Assembly (NCBI RefSeq): GCF_023278565.1
Contig: NC_064678.1
Span: 6,696,001 to 6,760,000, forward strand
Source: Colletotrichum lupini
Lineage: Eukaryota; Ascomycota; Sordariomycetes; Glomerellales; Glomerellaceae
Reading direction: 5' to 3'
Length of the DNA: 64,000 bases
The number at the start of each line of letters is the position of its first letter. Position 1 is the first letter of the stretch. Positions 13,601 through 25,900 of this stretch are shown piece by piece. The notes beneath the pieces were generated by a model. The model was not told where the DNA came from and ran no database searches. It saw only the letters and a program-made list of their open reading frames with translations. The position numbers were made by a program, and so were the translations under genes.

Positions 13601-13892
13601 AGTGGCCACCGGGAATGGTAGGGAGGGTCGAGGTAGGGGGTGCGCTCGCAGACACGTTTGGTAAGGGAGGGAGAGGTATGTGCGACACTTTGATATCGTT
13701 CTCGGCATTCGGAATGCCCTCGTCGTACGCCGCGTTTTCGGGAGCGAAAGTAGGCATGGGCGGGAACGCCTCGACCGGGTCTATGGGTAAGACATCGGGG
13801 CGTGCAGAAGTCTCGTCATGGTTGTAATGGTTGTCGTCGTCGGCCCCTCGATCATTGTGGTGTTCGCTCGCCGCCATTCCCAAACCCTTCAC
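10642..13892 (-). CDS. TAPT1/Emp65-family multi-spanning membrane protein
   Basis: Three exons (12075-13892, 11375-12028, 10642-11313), both junctions phase 0, give 1047 residues. The first ~340 residues are disordered, rich in Ser/Pro/Asn/Gln. The conserved domain starts around 'YVVKWERLKNVLLLPTFLER' and includes 'LLQGAVILFSSLFLMKLDAS', 'LYVIYNVLEVGDRLLSALGQ' (crossing intron 1), 'SYSNALLTLMISNQFVEIKS' and 'SEMLVDTIKHAYVNKFN', hallmarks of the TAPT1 (DUF747) family with several membrane helices. The yeast relative Emp65 is an ER membrane protein working with the SUN-like protein Slp1 in protecting folding proteins; animal TAPT1 is linked to cilia and trafficking. An ER role here is inferred from the family. 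A poorly conserved insertion containing ~200 residues sits between the fourth and fifth conserved blocks. Family call is strong. Confidence 0.9.
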
Positions 13893-15581
13893 TGTCTTTT
13901 TTGGATGGGAGGTATCGCCGCCATTCGCACACGGATATGGAGGCTGTGATTGGTACCGTGGAACGCAAAGGACTCTATGAATTGCAGATTGGAAGGAAAC
14001 GTAATGCGCCAGGGTTTTCTAGGCACGTTTTGCGATAGCATCTGGCGCAGCGAGTGGTTCAAGCAATTAGCTCTGCAGCCTGCAGTTCTCCAGGTCGCGT
14101 GGGGGGGAAATGTTGCCGAGCGGGCGATCTCCAGGAACGGCTGGATTGGTGACCGGACAGGGAAACCTGGCGGCACAGCGCGGCAGAAGACAATGAGACC
14201 GCTGTGGAGACGCTACACTGGGTCTCTAAACGCCATGGTCCAGTGGACTCGGGACGGAGACGGAGGGGAGGCATCATGGCAGTGACGTACTGGGATGGGA
14301 CGTGCGCTCGCTTTCGATTTCCGGTGAGTTTTTGGGATCGAAGGTGTGACTAAACCATCTGTCACAAGGTGTGTTCACCGAAGTATCAGTATCAATCTCT
14401 GAGGTTATTCACCACTCGGCTACTCTATCAAGTTATCCAACTATACATTCAGAGTCCCAAAATTCTGCCGAGATGATTCTTCATGGATCCGAGGTTCTCC
14501 AGCGCCTACAAGATTGTCGATATTGTATATGTCCAGTAAAACATGCAAACGACCTTCATCTCGGGTCGTCACCAGAAGAGACGCCTTTCACGACAAGAAT
14601 ATGATGGATCTGGCTGGGACTTCTGGCCATTAAAGGGATATTTGATGCGAAAACCAGTTGCTAGATTTCTCAATGTGCCGAAGGAAGAGACTGAGGTAAG
14701 GTAAATTGCGATGTTCGGGTTTAACCCCGGCCGTTGAAGACATCAGGTGTCGGGCCGCACACCGAATCGGCAAATCACCCTAAGAAAGACGAGGGCGATT
14801 TCCCGACCATGGCATACACCACCCGCACCCGTCGGGCCCAAATCACTTTGCGGCGTTAGGACCATTTACCGGCACTGTTCTGTGTCCATGATAGTACGAT
14901 TCTGTGAAAAGTATGAGAAGAAGACCAAGACCAGAATCAAGGTACCAGGACGTTCCACCACCTTAATTCCGCTACTGCCGCCGCTCAGATTGCCGTTTCG
15001 GAACCGCACCGCTCGACTCCTTGGATTCCAAAACTCCATGGACTAGCAAGACTAGGAGCACGACGGGAGAGCACGACGGGAGAGCATTCGGCTTATGTCC
15101 AGCTAAAAACCGAGACACCGCAGCTCGGCGAAGTGGGGGCTGAGAGAGACCGGCACCGGTGCCCGAAAGAGTTTGTGTTTTCATCAGGGTGGCATTTTGT
15201 CTCATCGAGAGGGGGGCACAGCGTCCGAGTTACCAGTTGAATCTTCCTCTTGATGGATCGGAACGGATCTCGGCCCACCCAAAGTAAGAAAGGAGGTACG
15301 AGTAGTCTCCGTTTTGGAGATCCAGTTGCTTGGGTGCTTGGTAATTCCTCACGTCAACGGGCCCAACTTGTCCAAACCCCCCCCGGCGCTGAACATCCGT
15401 GGGCCCCTCCAAGGTCAATGACGCCCCTCCCACGTCCTGCTTGAGCTTCAGACTCTTTAAGGTCGATGGGGCCCTCTTCTTCGTCCGACCCTGCTATCCG
15501 TTCCTCCCGTCCTCTGTGATATCGTCTTCTTACAAACATCAAGTACTTACACTTATAAACTCAAGAAAATCAACAGTCAAC
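13893..15581. other. divergent promoter region
   Basis: 1.7 kb between two divergently transcribed genes (TAPT1-family leftward, dienelactone hydrolase rightward). I see no gene; ORFs here are short and without domains. A duplicated GAGCACGACGGGA occurs near 15055-15083. Confidence 0.5.
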
Positions 15582-16644
15582 ATGGCATCCAACCCTCCCG
15601 GACAATGCTGCACCGTCGGTGTCAAGCACGAGTAAGACACCCCAAGATCCCATTGAGCGACACACACTGCGTAAAGAGCTACCCCGCCCCCCACTCTTCC
15701 AAAGCTTGATTGCGTGAATCCTGCCTGCACCTGTCACCGAGAAACCCGTTCCAAAGTCCCAAACAGCAGCCTTATGGCATGTCTGTCGGCTGATGTGATA
15801 CGCCAATCTCCCAATTATTCGCACAATAAGAGTTCTCGCTAATCGCTTTCCGACCAACATAGAGGCACTCCTCAGGGCAAGAAGATCACCGTCGCCGGCA
15901 AGTATGAGGGCTACCTCGCCGAGGCTCCTGCCGACAAGGCACACAAGAACACCGGTCTTCTCTACGTTGCCGACGTCTTTGGCATCTGGAACAACTCCCA
16001 GCTGCTTGCCGATCAGTTCGCTGCTAATGGCTACACCACCTTGATCGTTGACCTCTTCAACAAGGACCAGCTTTCTGTCCCCATGCCTGCTGGCTTTGAC
16101 GTTATGAAGTGGATCGCCGAGGGCAGCGATGGCAAGAACCCCCATAACAAGGAGGCCATCGACCCCATCATTGTCGATTCCCTCAAGTACATGCAGACCG
16201 AGCTCGGTCTCACCAACATCGGTGGTCTCGGCTACTGCTTTGGCGCCAAGGTATGTTTTCTCCCCTACCCTCCCTGTTCTGTAGCTGCTACGACCGCCGG
16301 TTTCTGACATGATCACTTGACAGTACGTTGTCCGCCACTACAAGGACGGCATCAAGGTCGGCTTCGTGGCACACCCTAGCTTCGTCGACGAGGATGAGCT
16401 CGCCGCCATCACCGGCCCCTTCTCCATCGCCGCCGCCGAAACGGACAGCATCTTCCCCGCCGAAAAGCGTCACAAGTCCGAGGAGATTCTGCAAAAGACC
16501 GGCCTGGCATACCAGATCAACTTGTACTCTGGCGTCGAGCACGGCTTTGCTGTCCGCTGCGACGTGAGCAAGAAGGTTCAAAAGTATGCAAAGGAGCAAG
16601 CCTTTTACCAAGCTGTCGCTTGGTTCGATGAGCACCTTTTGTGA
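15582..16644 (+). CDS. dienelactone hydrolase family protein
   Basis: Three exons (15582-15631, 15863-16250, 16324-16644) give 252 residues, the usual length for the family. The start ATG has context AACATGGC, and the second exon is joined in phase 2 to give 'KHEGTPQGKK'. This alpha/beta hydrolase shows the complete Cys-Asp-His triad: Cys142 in the elbow 'GLGYCFGAK', Asp187 in 'AAAETDSIF', His219 in 'GVEHGF'. Bacterial members open dienelactones in aromatic degradation; fungal members act on varied lactones and esters, so the substrate is unknown. There is no signal peptide, so it is probably cytosolic. It converges on a GMC oxidoreductase 173 bp away. A long open frame on the opposite strand is a codon-bias shadow. 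Confidence 0.92.
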
Positions 16645-16817
16645 CTAGCAGTTAGCCTTGAGGGAGAAGCCAAGTTATGAATGATGGGCGCCGCAGCTGA
16701 TACCAGAACGATGGGCGGGTTTAAGAATACCAATTGATTATTGCGCGATATGATGTCGTTCCACACCTTGATATCTCGGTCTCCTGAATGCTCTGAAGCT
16801 CTTAAACAACGACCGCA

Positions 16818-18834
16818 TCAAGCCCTCTCGGCCCAGTCTCGCTTGATAAAGTCGGCACATCGCTCTGCCACCATATAAGTTGGCGCTACAGTGTGAGCAC
16901 TCGTCACCTTTGGGAAAACGCTTGCATCAGCAACGCGCAAGTTTCGGAACCCGTGGACCTTCAAATTCTGGCCGACTACACCTTTATCGACCACGGTACC
17001 CATGCGGCACGTTGAAGTTGCGTGGTAGATGTTGACCAAACGCTCCCTGATGTAAGCGTCAATCTGTTCATCCGTCACATCCCGCCACCCACCTTCGACC
17101 GTACCGGCCTTGACTCCGGGGGCGAGATGCCAGGTAGCGTTGAAGGGGTACTGTGTCTGACGGAAGCGCTCTACAAAGCTCATCGAGAAACGAGCGGCCT
17201 TGCGCGCTGCCGCCCAGTCGCGGGGATCTGTGATGTAGTGATGGAACACTTTGGGATGCGCCAGAGGATCTGAAGACGCGAGCTCGATTCTACCCCTAGA
17301 GAATGGCTGCACTAGTGTTGTCTGGAATGCGCAGTACCCCTTGCCCTTCTCATAGTCATACGAAGCATTAGTGAACAGGAGCTCAATATCAGGTACGTTC
17401 TCAGGCCTTAGCGCATCCGTGTTGTCGTGTTTCTCATCGATGCCATTTCCGTGGTGTCTCACAGTCATTGTGGTCTCGTCAACGGTGCTTGTGTGAAACC
17501 AAGCACACAATCTGGTTCCAGAAGTCGCCAATAAGCCAGTCTTGAAGAAGAGAAAGAGGACGAAGTGCCAAATGCCAATAAGTGGACTGAACAACCGGAG
17601 ATATGAATCGATGAGACGGGTGCGGAAGGCGATGCCGAAAGTTATGTGATCTTGAAGGTCAGCACCAACTCCCGGCATATCTCGCACGAGTGGGATGTTG
17701 TGTTTTTCAAGATGTTTCTTTGGTCCTATACCGCTGCGAAGAGTCAGCGACGATCGAACGTGCTGGAGGGTCTCAGAGAAATGATACCTCAACATCAGAA
17801 GCTGCGGTGAGAAGTGAGTTCCACAACAAACGATGACCTCTCTCTCGGCCTTCACGAAGCATTGCCTGGCAGGGCTCTTGTCAAGATGATCCAAAATGTG
17901 AACACCCGTTACTTCTGTCCCATCGTCGTTCGTCTGAAGCTTTGTGGCTACAACACCAGTGCAGAGTGTGAGTCTCTCCCTTCGCTCATCAACCGTCGAC
18001 TTTGGAAGGTAAGCTGCCAATGAAGAATGACGATAGCCAAACTTGTCTATCATGATGTCGGTCGTGAAGAGGCCCATGGCCGGGGCATTTGGGTTATTGC
18101 CGTCATTCTGGACAGGGAGGTTCATGTCGCCTGCAGCTTTTTGGATGCTGTTCGAGGCACAAGTTAGCAAGGATTTGGGGAATGCGGTCACTACAACATA
18201 CTATTGGTCTATCGGGAAGTCCAAGGGATTCTGTCGAAGGTAGAGCGGCCCTATCTAAAGTCAGCTCGATCTTGAGAGGAAGAATTGGATGACACCAAAT
18301 ACCTTCATGACCGCGGTAGGGAGCATCGGGGTGGCAAGCAGCGTTCTCAATCTTCTTGAAGTATGGCTCGCACTTATCCCAGCTCCATTCATCATTACCA
18401 AGCGCAGCCCATTGGTTGTAGTTACCCGGCGCGCCGCGCGTGAGCATCAGCCCGTTGACTCTGGTGGCGCCGCCGAGTGCTTGAGTATTGAATGTCCGAG
18501 TCTTGCACCCCGTCCATCGCTCGTCGGGCTCAGACCAGAATGTCTCGATCTGAGGACCCTTGCCGTCGCTCGCATTCCCAACGATAGGAATACGATCAAG
18601 CCAATTGTCCTTCACCTTGCCTTTGCAGACAACGAGGACGCTGGTGCTTGGGTCTTCGCTCAGTCGGGAGGCGAGGGCGCATGCTGCTGTACCGCCTGCG
18701 TAATGTCAACTTGGGGGGACTTGGCCTCCTCGCCAACAACGACACCTACCGCCTACGATAACATAGTCAAAGGTTTTCCCGTCGACGTCGACCGCTTTGC
18801 GCTCCGGATAAGAACGAGAAAATAGCCAGGCCAT
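16818..18834 (-). CDS. GMC (glucose-methanol-choline) oxidoreductase
   Basis: Five exons (18750-18834, 18303-18695, 18202-18250, 17788-18147, 16818-17733) total 1803 nt, 600 residues. The third exon is only 49 nt and is flanked by introns of 52 and 54 bp. The FAD-binding start 'DYVIVGGGTAACALASRL' is assembled across intron 1. Further signatures are 'GGATRVNGLMLTRG', 'LLMLSGIGPKKHL' (across intron 4) and 'GVGADLQDH'. The C-terminal domain has the two catalytic-position histidines, in 'YHATSTCRMG' and 'TSAHTVAPTYM' (His576). Such flavoenzymes oxidise alcohols, sugars or choline; the substrate cannot be read from sequence. No signal peptide is visible, so it is likely intracellular. The start at 18834 has a perfect ACCATGG context; an in-frame ATG at 18915 would add 27 residues and is the alternative. 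Confidence 0.92.
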
Positions 18835-20795
18835 GGTTACCTGACTGAAAGAAGCGTTATGGGACGATTTGGAAAACGGACTGGATTGTCCTAACGAGTA
18901 AGAGACCTCATTCAAACTATCTACTCCGAGTAGTATCTTAGGGGCTGCTGTCAGATGAGGGGTTCTTTCTTATATTTTCGAAGGATCATCACTCGTCTTA
19001 AAGCCATAGACTAGTCTTACACCAAGGATCAATCGCAATCTACAGGAACACCAGAAAGTGCGATCTCTCCAATCGCTGGCTGATCCTTCGCCGGCTAAGG
19101 CAACCCAGGCACTTGTTTAAACCTTGGCTTCCGTTACCTACTCACACGGCAGTCCCGGGAACTCATGTTAGAAGGAAGAACAAGAGGATATCTAGAGGAC
19201 AAGGACAAGAGTCTGAGACCTTTTCATCATGGGCGATATTTCTATGAGAACCCCTCTTCATTCATTTGCGGCCCCCAGTGTACCCCGGATCTGTGGCATC
19301 TCAGCATCAGCTCACCGCCAGCAATACTTTCATGCCAACCGACTTTGCATGCTGTAGCACACCAATGTCGACCAACTATCATCAGAGAAAGACCAATACC
19401 GATAGGCAGGCCGCAGGAACGGCCAAGAATGCGTGCGAGTCGAACGGTCCACGTTCAACAGCAGTGAAACTTGGCTGCTTGTCGATTGACATCGGAAGCA
19501 CTCAATGGTGCCCCACTGCCTCCACTACCTAAGGTACTTTACTGTGTATGGCTTGTCACTAAACAATACTCCGTAAGACACTCAAGTATCCGTAACCTGA
19601 GGTAAGGATGAGTTCGGATACCTAACAGGGTGTTACGAGGATCAGATGGAAACTCCCATTGACTTTGAATTGACTCGTCTATTCGATCAAGGTACCTACC
19701 TTACTGGGGGCATTGGCGGGGAAGAGGGAAAATAAGCACTGAAAACAGGGCACGACTCGTCTTTTTCGTGCCTGCCGTTTCTCATCCTGGGGTTCCTACC
19801 TTACTGTGTAGGCCGAGGTGCTCTTTCCTTCCATTTGTACCGACCTGTGGTTCGAAGTTTGAACGGCGGCCCGCTCCTAGCCTCAGTGATGGGAGGAAGG
19901 CGCAAGACGCGAGCTTAGCCACGCTGTTCGCGCTCTTTTTGAACGTCTGCACTGCACTGCACTGCACTGCCCCCAGAATGGACGATAGTCACCTAAGCTA
20001 CATCAGTCGATGATTTCCCCCTCCCACAACGACGTCGCCCATCTTCCACGTCAACATACATCGCATCGCCTTGCCTTACATCTGCATCTCCATCAACAAC
20101 AGCGGAGCCACCACCGTCCTCGTCCCCAGAATCCCGCTGCCTGTTGCACAGCAAAGTAGCGCAGTATCAGCCACGAGCTAGCAACTGATAGGGCTATTGG
20201 GAAAGACATGGGTGTAAATGCTGACACAGGGGAGGGGTTGGGTTGGGAATGGGGCCAGGCCGGTATAAGCAGGCAGGCAATCAACGATTCCATGATTGGA
20301 GATGGCTGGTGAGACGAGCTGAAGCTGCTATGGAGTACCAAGTACTGGGGCGAGCATTCGCTTCTCGACACTGGCCTGGCCTGGTCGCACATCCCATGGC
20401 ATCCCACCTGCACTCTTCTTCCGTTTCTCGGTCGCGGCTGTGCCGCCATCGCGCGCTAGCCAAACGTGCAGCCTCGTCCTGTCTCGTCGACATTCTTTTT
20501 CGACTTCGACTCGACACACGTCACGGCTCCCTTCTGCCGCGTTTCTCCTCCTGAGCTGAGCCTGCTTGTCTGCTCCAAACTCGGGTTGCCTCACGCCACC
20601 CATGGCTTCCTTCAATTTCATCAAATCTGCCCCCATGACCGACGTAGACCGCTCTTGAGCACCTCGATACCACCCACATCCGAGAGAGCACCAAGTCCCG
20701 AGCACCATTAGCTGTGCAGCTCCGAATAGCCAATTCGCAAGGCTTGGTAAACAACGGCAAACAGAAGTCCATAACGAACCCATTGGTCCGAGACA
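18835..20795. other. divergent promoter region with motif copies
   Basis: About 2 kb between the GMC gene (leftward) and the modin-like gene (rightward). It holds TACTCCGTA at 19567-19575, GTATCCGTA at 19586-19594, GGTACC-type motifs near 19525-19540 and 19690-19705, and a (CTGCA)n repeat. I see no gene. Confidence 0.5.
19947..19970. repeat. (CTGCA)n microsatellite
   Basis: Nearly five perfect CTGCA units in gene-free sequence. Confidence 0.85.
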
Positions 20796-22933
20796 ATGGC
20801 CATGGAGGGCATGAGCGAAGCACAGTTCAACCAGACTCTTCAGCAGATTAACGACAATATCAACGACGACGACAAAGAATTGTTTGTTGCCATTGTCGCT
20901 CTCGTCATCTCCATCGTCGCCTTGCTTGCATCCCTCCTGCAGGTCGCACAACAATATTTCGCTTCCGCCGCTGGCTATTCAAGTTGTGGCAGCAAGGTGA
21001 TAGGAAAATGGTCCGAATCCAAGCAGCGCAAAATCAAGTTCACCGAGTTCCGATTCGAGGTCCTTTTCGAAGCTCCCGTTATTTTCCTATGCCCTCCGAC
21101 TAATAAGAAGGGCCCTGTCAAAGACGAGCCCATTATATTCATCGACGGCTCGGAAAAGAGCTTGCTGGACAGCCGGTCCGAACTTCAAGATCAGAAGGAT
21201 GTTTCCGACAAGGAGCTTGCGAAACAGTCAGTCCATACGGCTGACAATGAGCGAGCTTCGTGGGTGGCGCTCCTCTCTGCCCTGCAAAAAATGGAACATG
21301 AATCTAGGGAATGGCAAGAAAGACAATATACCGAAAAAGTCTACCAAAAGCCACCCAAGGGATCTGACCAGCTCGAGAGCCAGGAAAACGTTGCCAGCGT
21401 CCTTAAAGAAGTCAGTGACAAGTATACTCTGACGGTCGCCATTCAGAAGAAGCGTAGGAGCTGGGATACGATGCCCACCAACGTCAAGAAGCCATACGCC
21501 ACAACGACGTGGTGCCATATGGTCGAAATGCTGGCCATGCTCGGCGTTTACTGGGTCGAATTCAATAGGACCAACGATAGATACCGTGCAGAAGGCAATG
21601 GCTACACCATCACGGGGGAGAAGGTCAGCGATCTTGGTATCATGTTCACATTCCAGGTTTATGGACGCAGTCGATTTGAGAACAACCGTGTCATACCCGT
21701 GGACGAGACCAAGGAGCTTTGCTTTGGCTTTCTCCCAACTATTTACCGGGCGACGTCGGACAATCGACGTTTGAAGTTTCCCAACGATGAGCCCCGCGAC
21801 CTGTCGACCCTTAACTTCGCCAGTAACCATGAAATCGCTGAAACGCTGGTTTTGATCGGCTGTAATACCAATACCGTCAACTACTTTTCCACCACATCGA
21901 CAGCCAGGGTTGGCCATTTGTTTCCTGGTAAGCTGAGGTCGTACAGGTCTTACTGTTTCCCAGCGCTAACATTTTCCTGGCAGTTGCTTTCGAGATCGTA
22001 GGCATGCTTGGACGTACACTCCACATTGAGAAAAGCGCATTCCGTTTACTTCCCAATCCTACTCACTATCGATGGGATACGAAAAACTTCTCCTTAACCA
22101 AACTACTGGAAGCGTACACCATGCAAATGAATAAACTCAAGTCGGATCAGCCAACTCCTAGCCTTGTCGGCAGAGCCATTCGGAGGAACATCCGAAAGAT
22201 TAATGGGCTGATCAAGACGCACACTGCCGCCTCTGGCAACTGGTTGAGCCTGCCCCTCATGGATGCTCTGCACGAGGCTCTTGACGACACCGATGAGATT
22301 TTGACGGCAAGGGCGAAGGTATCTCGGCCAACAGCGCCTCCACGGGTCGACTCGATGATGACCGCGAAGCCCTCGGTTTTTGAGGGCAACCCTGAAGGCG
22401 CAGTTGAGAGCGCACGACGTGAGATGGTGCAAGATGTGTTACGCAGTCATATTCAAGAGGTCCTAGGAGGGTTCAACGAGAAGCCGGAAAAGACGGCACC
22501 GAAACCTACAGGTACCGCCGCCACAATGGAAAACAGAGTGAGAAGTCAGCTTCGATTTGAGGATATCGATGCGGCACCACCAGAACTAAAGCAAGAGAAA
22601 CTCATGGAGGTTTACTTCCGCTTGGTGCGGAGAAAGGTCATCGAAGTGTCTCGAGAATCGTCAGATAGGCGCGAGCAGCCTACTGTGGGCTTTGGCGGTC
22701 TCAAAAAACGGAACCAAACCAACTTCAGTACCCGGACCGTCGAGACAATAGACGATGAAGAACCAATACTGCTGCACGAGTTGGGCGAGGAGCACGTCAC
22801 CCACGAGGATATCTGGTGCACTCTCGTTTTCCGGATGATTTGTTGGCTCATGCTACACGATTTCCACAAGAAAGATGTCCAGGTATCGAAGAGCGAACTT
22901 TTGGGCAGCCGCTTGCCGGTATATATCTCATAG
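20796..22933 (+). CDS. modin-like fungal membrane protein
   Basis: Two exons (20796-21927, 21984-22933; 56-bp intron with GCTAAC branch site) give 693 residues, joining as 'GHLFP/VAFEIVGMLG'. One N-terminal membrane helix ('LFVAIVALVISIVALLASLL', residues about 29-48) is followed by a conserved soluble region: 'YSSCGSKVIGKWSESKQRK', 'FTEFRFEVLFEAPVIFLCPP', 'KGPVKDEPIIFIDGSEKS', 'TTTWCHMVEMLAMLGVYW'. From memory, proteins of this layout carry the label 'modin' in filamentous-fungal databases; I could not verify this, and no biochemical role is known to me. The C-terminal third is charged and probably helical, and ends in 'FRMICWLMLHDFHKKD'. The first ATG of two close ones (MAMEGM) is used. Gene structure is well supported; the name is tentative. 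Confidence 0.8.
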
Positions 22934-25900
22934 TCAAAAGATATGACGATGAGGATGACGATCATTTTAAGCATTTTGGAAGAAAGAAATTGCATTAATA
23001 GGATATGGATGGATATGGACGAATTATGAGCATGAGAGCGAGCAGTTTGATGTCCCCCGAAAGCCCCAATTGGAGCTAGACATGAAACAACTTCGGTCTT
23101 CAGGGTAGCTTACGAATGATGACAATGACAATCAAACGATTATCTTAAAAATTAGAAATCTCCTGTGTGAGAAGACGGGAGTCTAGGCCCGTACGCTCTG
23201 GCTGAGAAGGGCTGGCGGCAGCAACGCTTATACCTGTCAGCGCTTCGTCAACTTGTCATGCGATTGATCCCCTGACCATGGTCTGGGACAAGAGTCTGGA
23301 GGGTTGGCCTGGACAGAGCCAGCCGGCCGATGGGCTAGTGAATTCATGGAGAGGCAACCCGAGGCCCGGGAACGAGGATGGAGCCCGACTGAGGGATGCG
23401 GAGCCCGTCACTGGCTTGTCACCGGGGCTCCAACCGACCTTTTTGCGATTCCAGAACTCTAGCACGGTACTCCATCAACGCCCAGCGGCCCAGAAAGTTC
23501 CCAAGCTGCAAAGTGATTGCAGTCCTCACATTCCAAGGTCCTCTGGGCGTACCGGTGTACTCATGGGACCGGGGACGCGCGAGAGCGCTAGGCCGGATGA
23601 GGGCGAACGGCGGCAAACTGGGGGAAAAGAACCTTGGTTCGGCAAGAGTGGAGAAGCCTACGATTGGGAGCCTGTATCCGTAAAGGAGCATGGTTCACCG
23701 AGGCTCTGGGAAGACGATACCTACCTAGCTGGCCATGCTGCCGAATCGTGAAATGCTTCGAGGACTATTTGTTGTCCTTTGGCTCAAAATACTAGCCGAG
23801 AGATACGTGGGATGAGCGTATGTGATGTGTATGGGGACCCAAGATTGATACGAATGCTAATAGCACAGCACAGCGCCTTGACACTGTAGGGGCTCTTGAT
23901 GTCACGTAGTGGAACCTGTAGTCCGCCAGAACGACTTCATCGACGCGTTCCGTATTCAATTCCTTAACGTTGGAAAGCAATGTTACATGCGATGCTTCGG
24001 CTTCCCTGGGCGCATGCACGCTTAAGGTGAGGTGCTGCACTCACTCAATGCGAGAAGGATGCGCGGGGAAGGGCATTTGACTTTATCGGTGCATATTCAA
24101 GACGGAAGCAGACGGATGAGGCCAGTAGTTTGATGCAGGCCGCAGCTCACCATGGTTGTTGGTCTCTCTAGACGCCGGTTAGTGTGATGTCGTCCAATGC
24201 CTCGCAGCGCAGAAGACGCATCTGTGCGGCGGCTTTCAGGGCTGGGTGCGAGCCAACGAGCCTCGCGAACGAGTGTGGTGTTTGCTGGTTATTTCATCCA
24301 TGGTTGGCAGACATGGCTCAGACAATGGCTCTGTCGGTTCGTAAGTGGCTTGCTGCTGGCGTCCTTCTTCTCCCCATTCTCGAGGCGTGTGTGTCAGCGG
24401 CTTTGCAACGGAATGTCTTGGGCGTTGGTCCCTTGATTAAGAGAGAAAAATGCGTCTATAGGGTGGTGACTCTGGCAAGAGTGCTGCGCGCTTGAAGCAC
24501 TTCTCGGGGTTGGGGGTCCAATTGCATTCTCGAAACAGAATCGCGGTGTGGGAGGGCGGTATGAGACGAGACACTGCTTCACGGGCGACGACGGATAACG
24601 CGTTTAGAGAGTCTGTATTACCAGAAGGTTTGTGAGTACTAGTTACCTTAGGTAGACGCGACCAGCCTATTCATGGCCCCCCTTGGCGTGAGATCAGCGG
24701 ATGATGGGCAGGCGAAGCAGTTTACATAGAACTTTGGGTACGGTAGGCGAATGTGCAACCCTGCGACGTGGTGGCAGCGTGCCACTGCCCAAGTTGACGC
24801 GAGAATTGGACGAGCCCAGCGTGAATGTCACTGGGGAACCTGGACCCGTGGCCGCCATGACTGGCACGACTGGCATCTGCGAGAATGTGACTGGGGGCCA
24901 TGGTGAGTGCAGTGCAGGGAAGGGAAGGGGAACTAGGGCCAGCCGCCAGCGGACCGAGGGATTGGGTTTGACATGGTCCTGAGTTCGGCCGGCAACGGCC
25001 ATGACAAGGGGAACAATTCACAGTGACGACTGAGGACTGGCAGCGGCAGAGGGCCTTGGTCTGGTGTTTGTTGGAATGGAGATTGATCATTGTATGCTCG
25101 GAGGTCTCTTGCTGGCTGACCTCGTCTCAAAGGCGGCAAAAAGAGTCGAGAACCAAGACAGGGAATTCCAGCCATTCTGCCGATGGCGTACAAACAAGGA
25201 ACCTGAGGTGAGAGACCTGTCCGAGAATAGACAGAGACAAAGACGGCATCTGCATAGGTATGTAAGCGCAACAACATTGGTAGACAAGCCATGGGCGCAG
25301 CAACAGCCAAGATTCAGGACCAACAAGAGCAACGAAACTGCTTGCGAAGTTATGGATAGCAACTTGCCTAGCTTTGTGCTTCTGAGGCAATCGTTCCAGA
25401 AGCAGGAGCAATATCTGTCTACCTTACTTACCTTACCTGGCTGCCTTCCATCGCTCCGAACATATCGTCAAGTCTAAGATGCGTGAAGTAAGGTGAGATG
25501 GATGACAAACAATCTGTTGCGATGCTGAGTGCCTTGTACGCTTGAAACACCGGGTCAAATACCTCTTCAACTAACAGGGGAGGGGGGCCCCGCTTGATCG
25601 AATTAGAAGGGCTCCATCAATGGTTGCAGTCACTTACTGGGGTCGTTACAGACGACACTCCTGACTGCACACCTCCCTCCAAAGGCTCAGAGTCAGGTGA
25701 CCGAGGCAGCAAGTCTCAAGGCAGCTAGGTACCTACGCAGTATGTACGCTTGCCAGTCGCTGGGGTCGACCATCGAGCGAATCTGGAAAGAGAGCACAGG
25801 CTCCAGAATCCCACTTTTCCTCACTTTGACCAGACCTGGAGCGCACGTGTTGCTTCTCCACTTTGCCATGGAACAGGTGCGGAGTACTCCGTACCTTTGG

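Noticed and set aside
15570..16316. 248-codon open frame on the minus strand across the dienelactone hydrolase
   Set aside because: It overlaps a gene with complete catalytic residues and splice sites; its sequence is low complexity and has no domain.
23278..23751. 157-codon frame (+)
   Set aside because: Low complexity, no conserved motif; overlapping frames of similar quality exist on the other strand.
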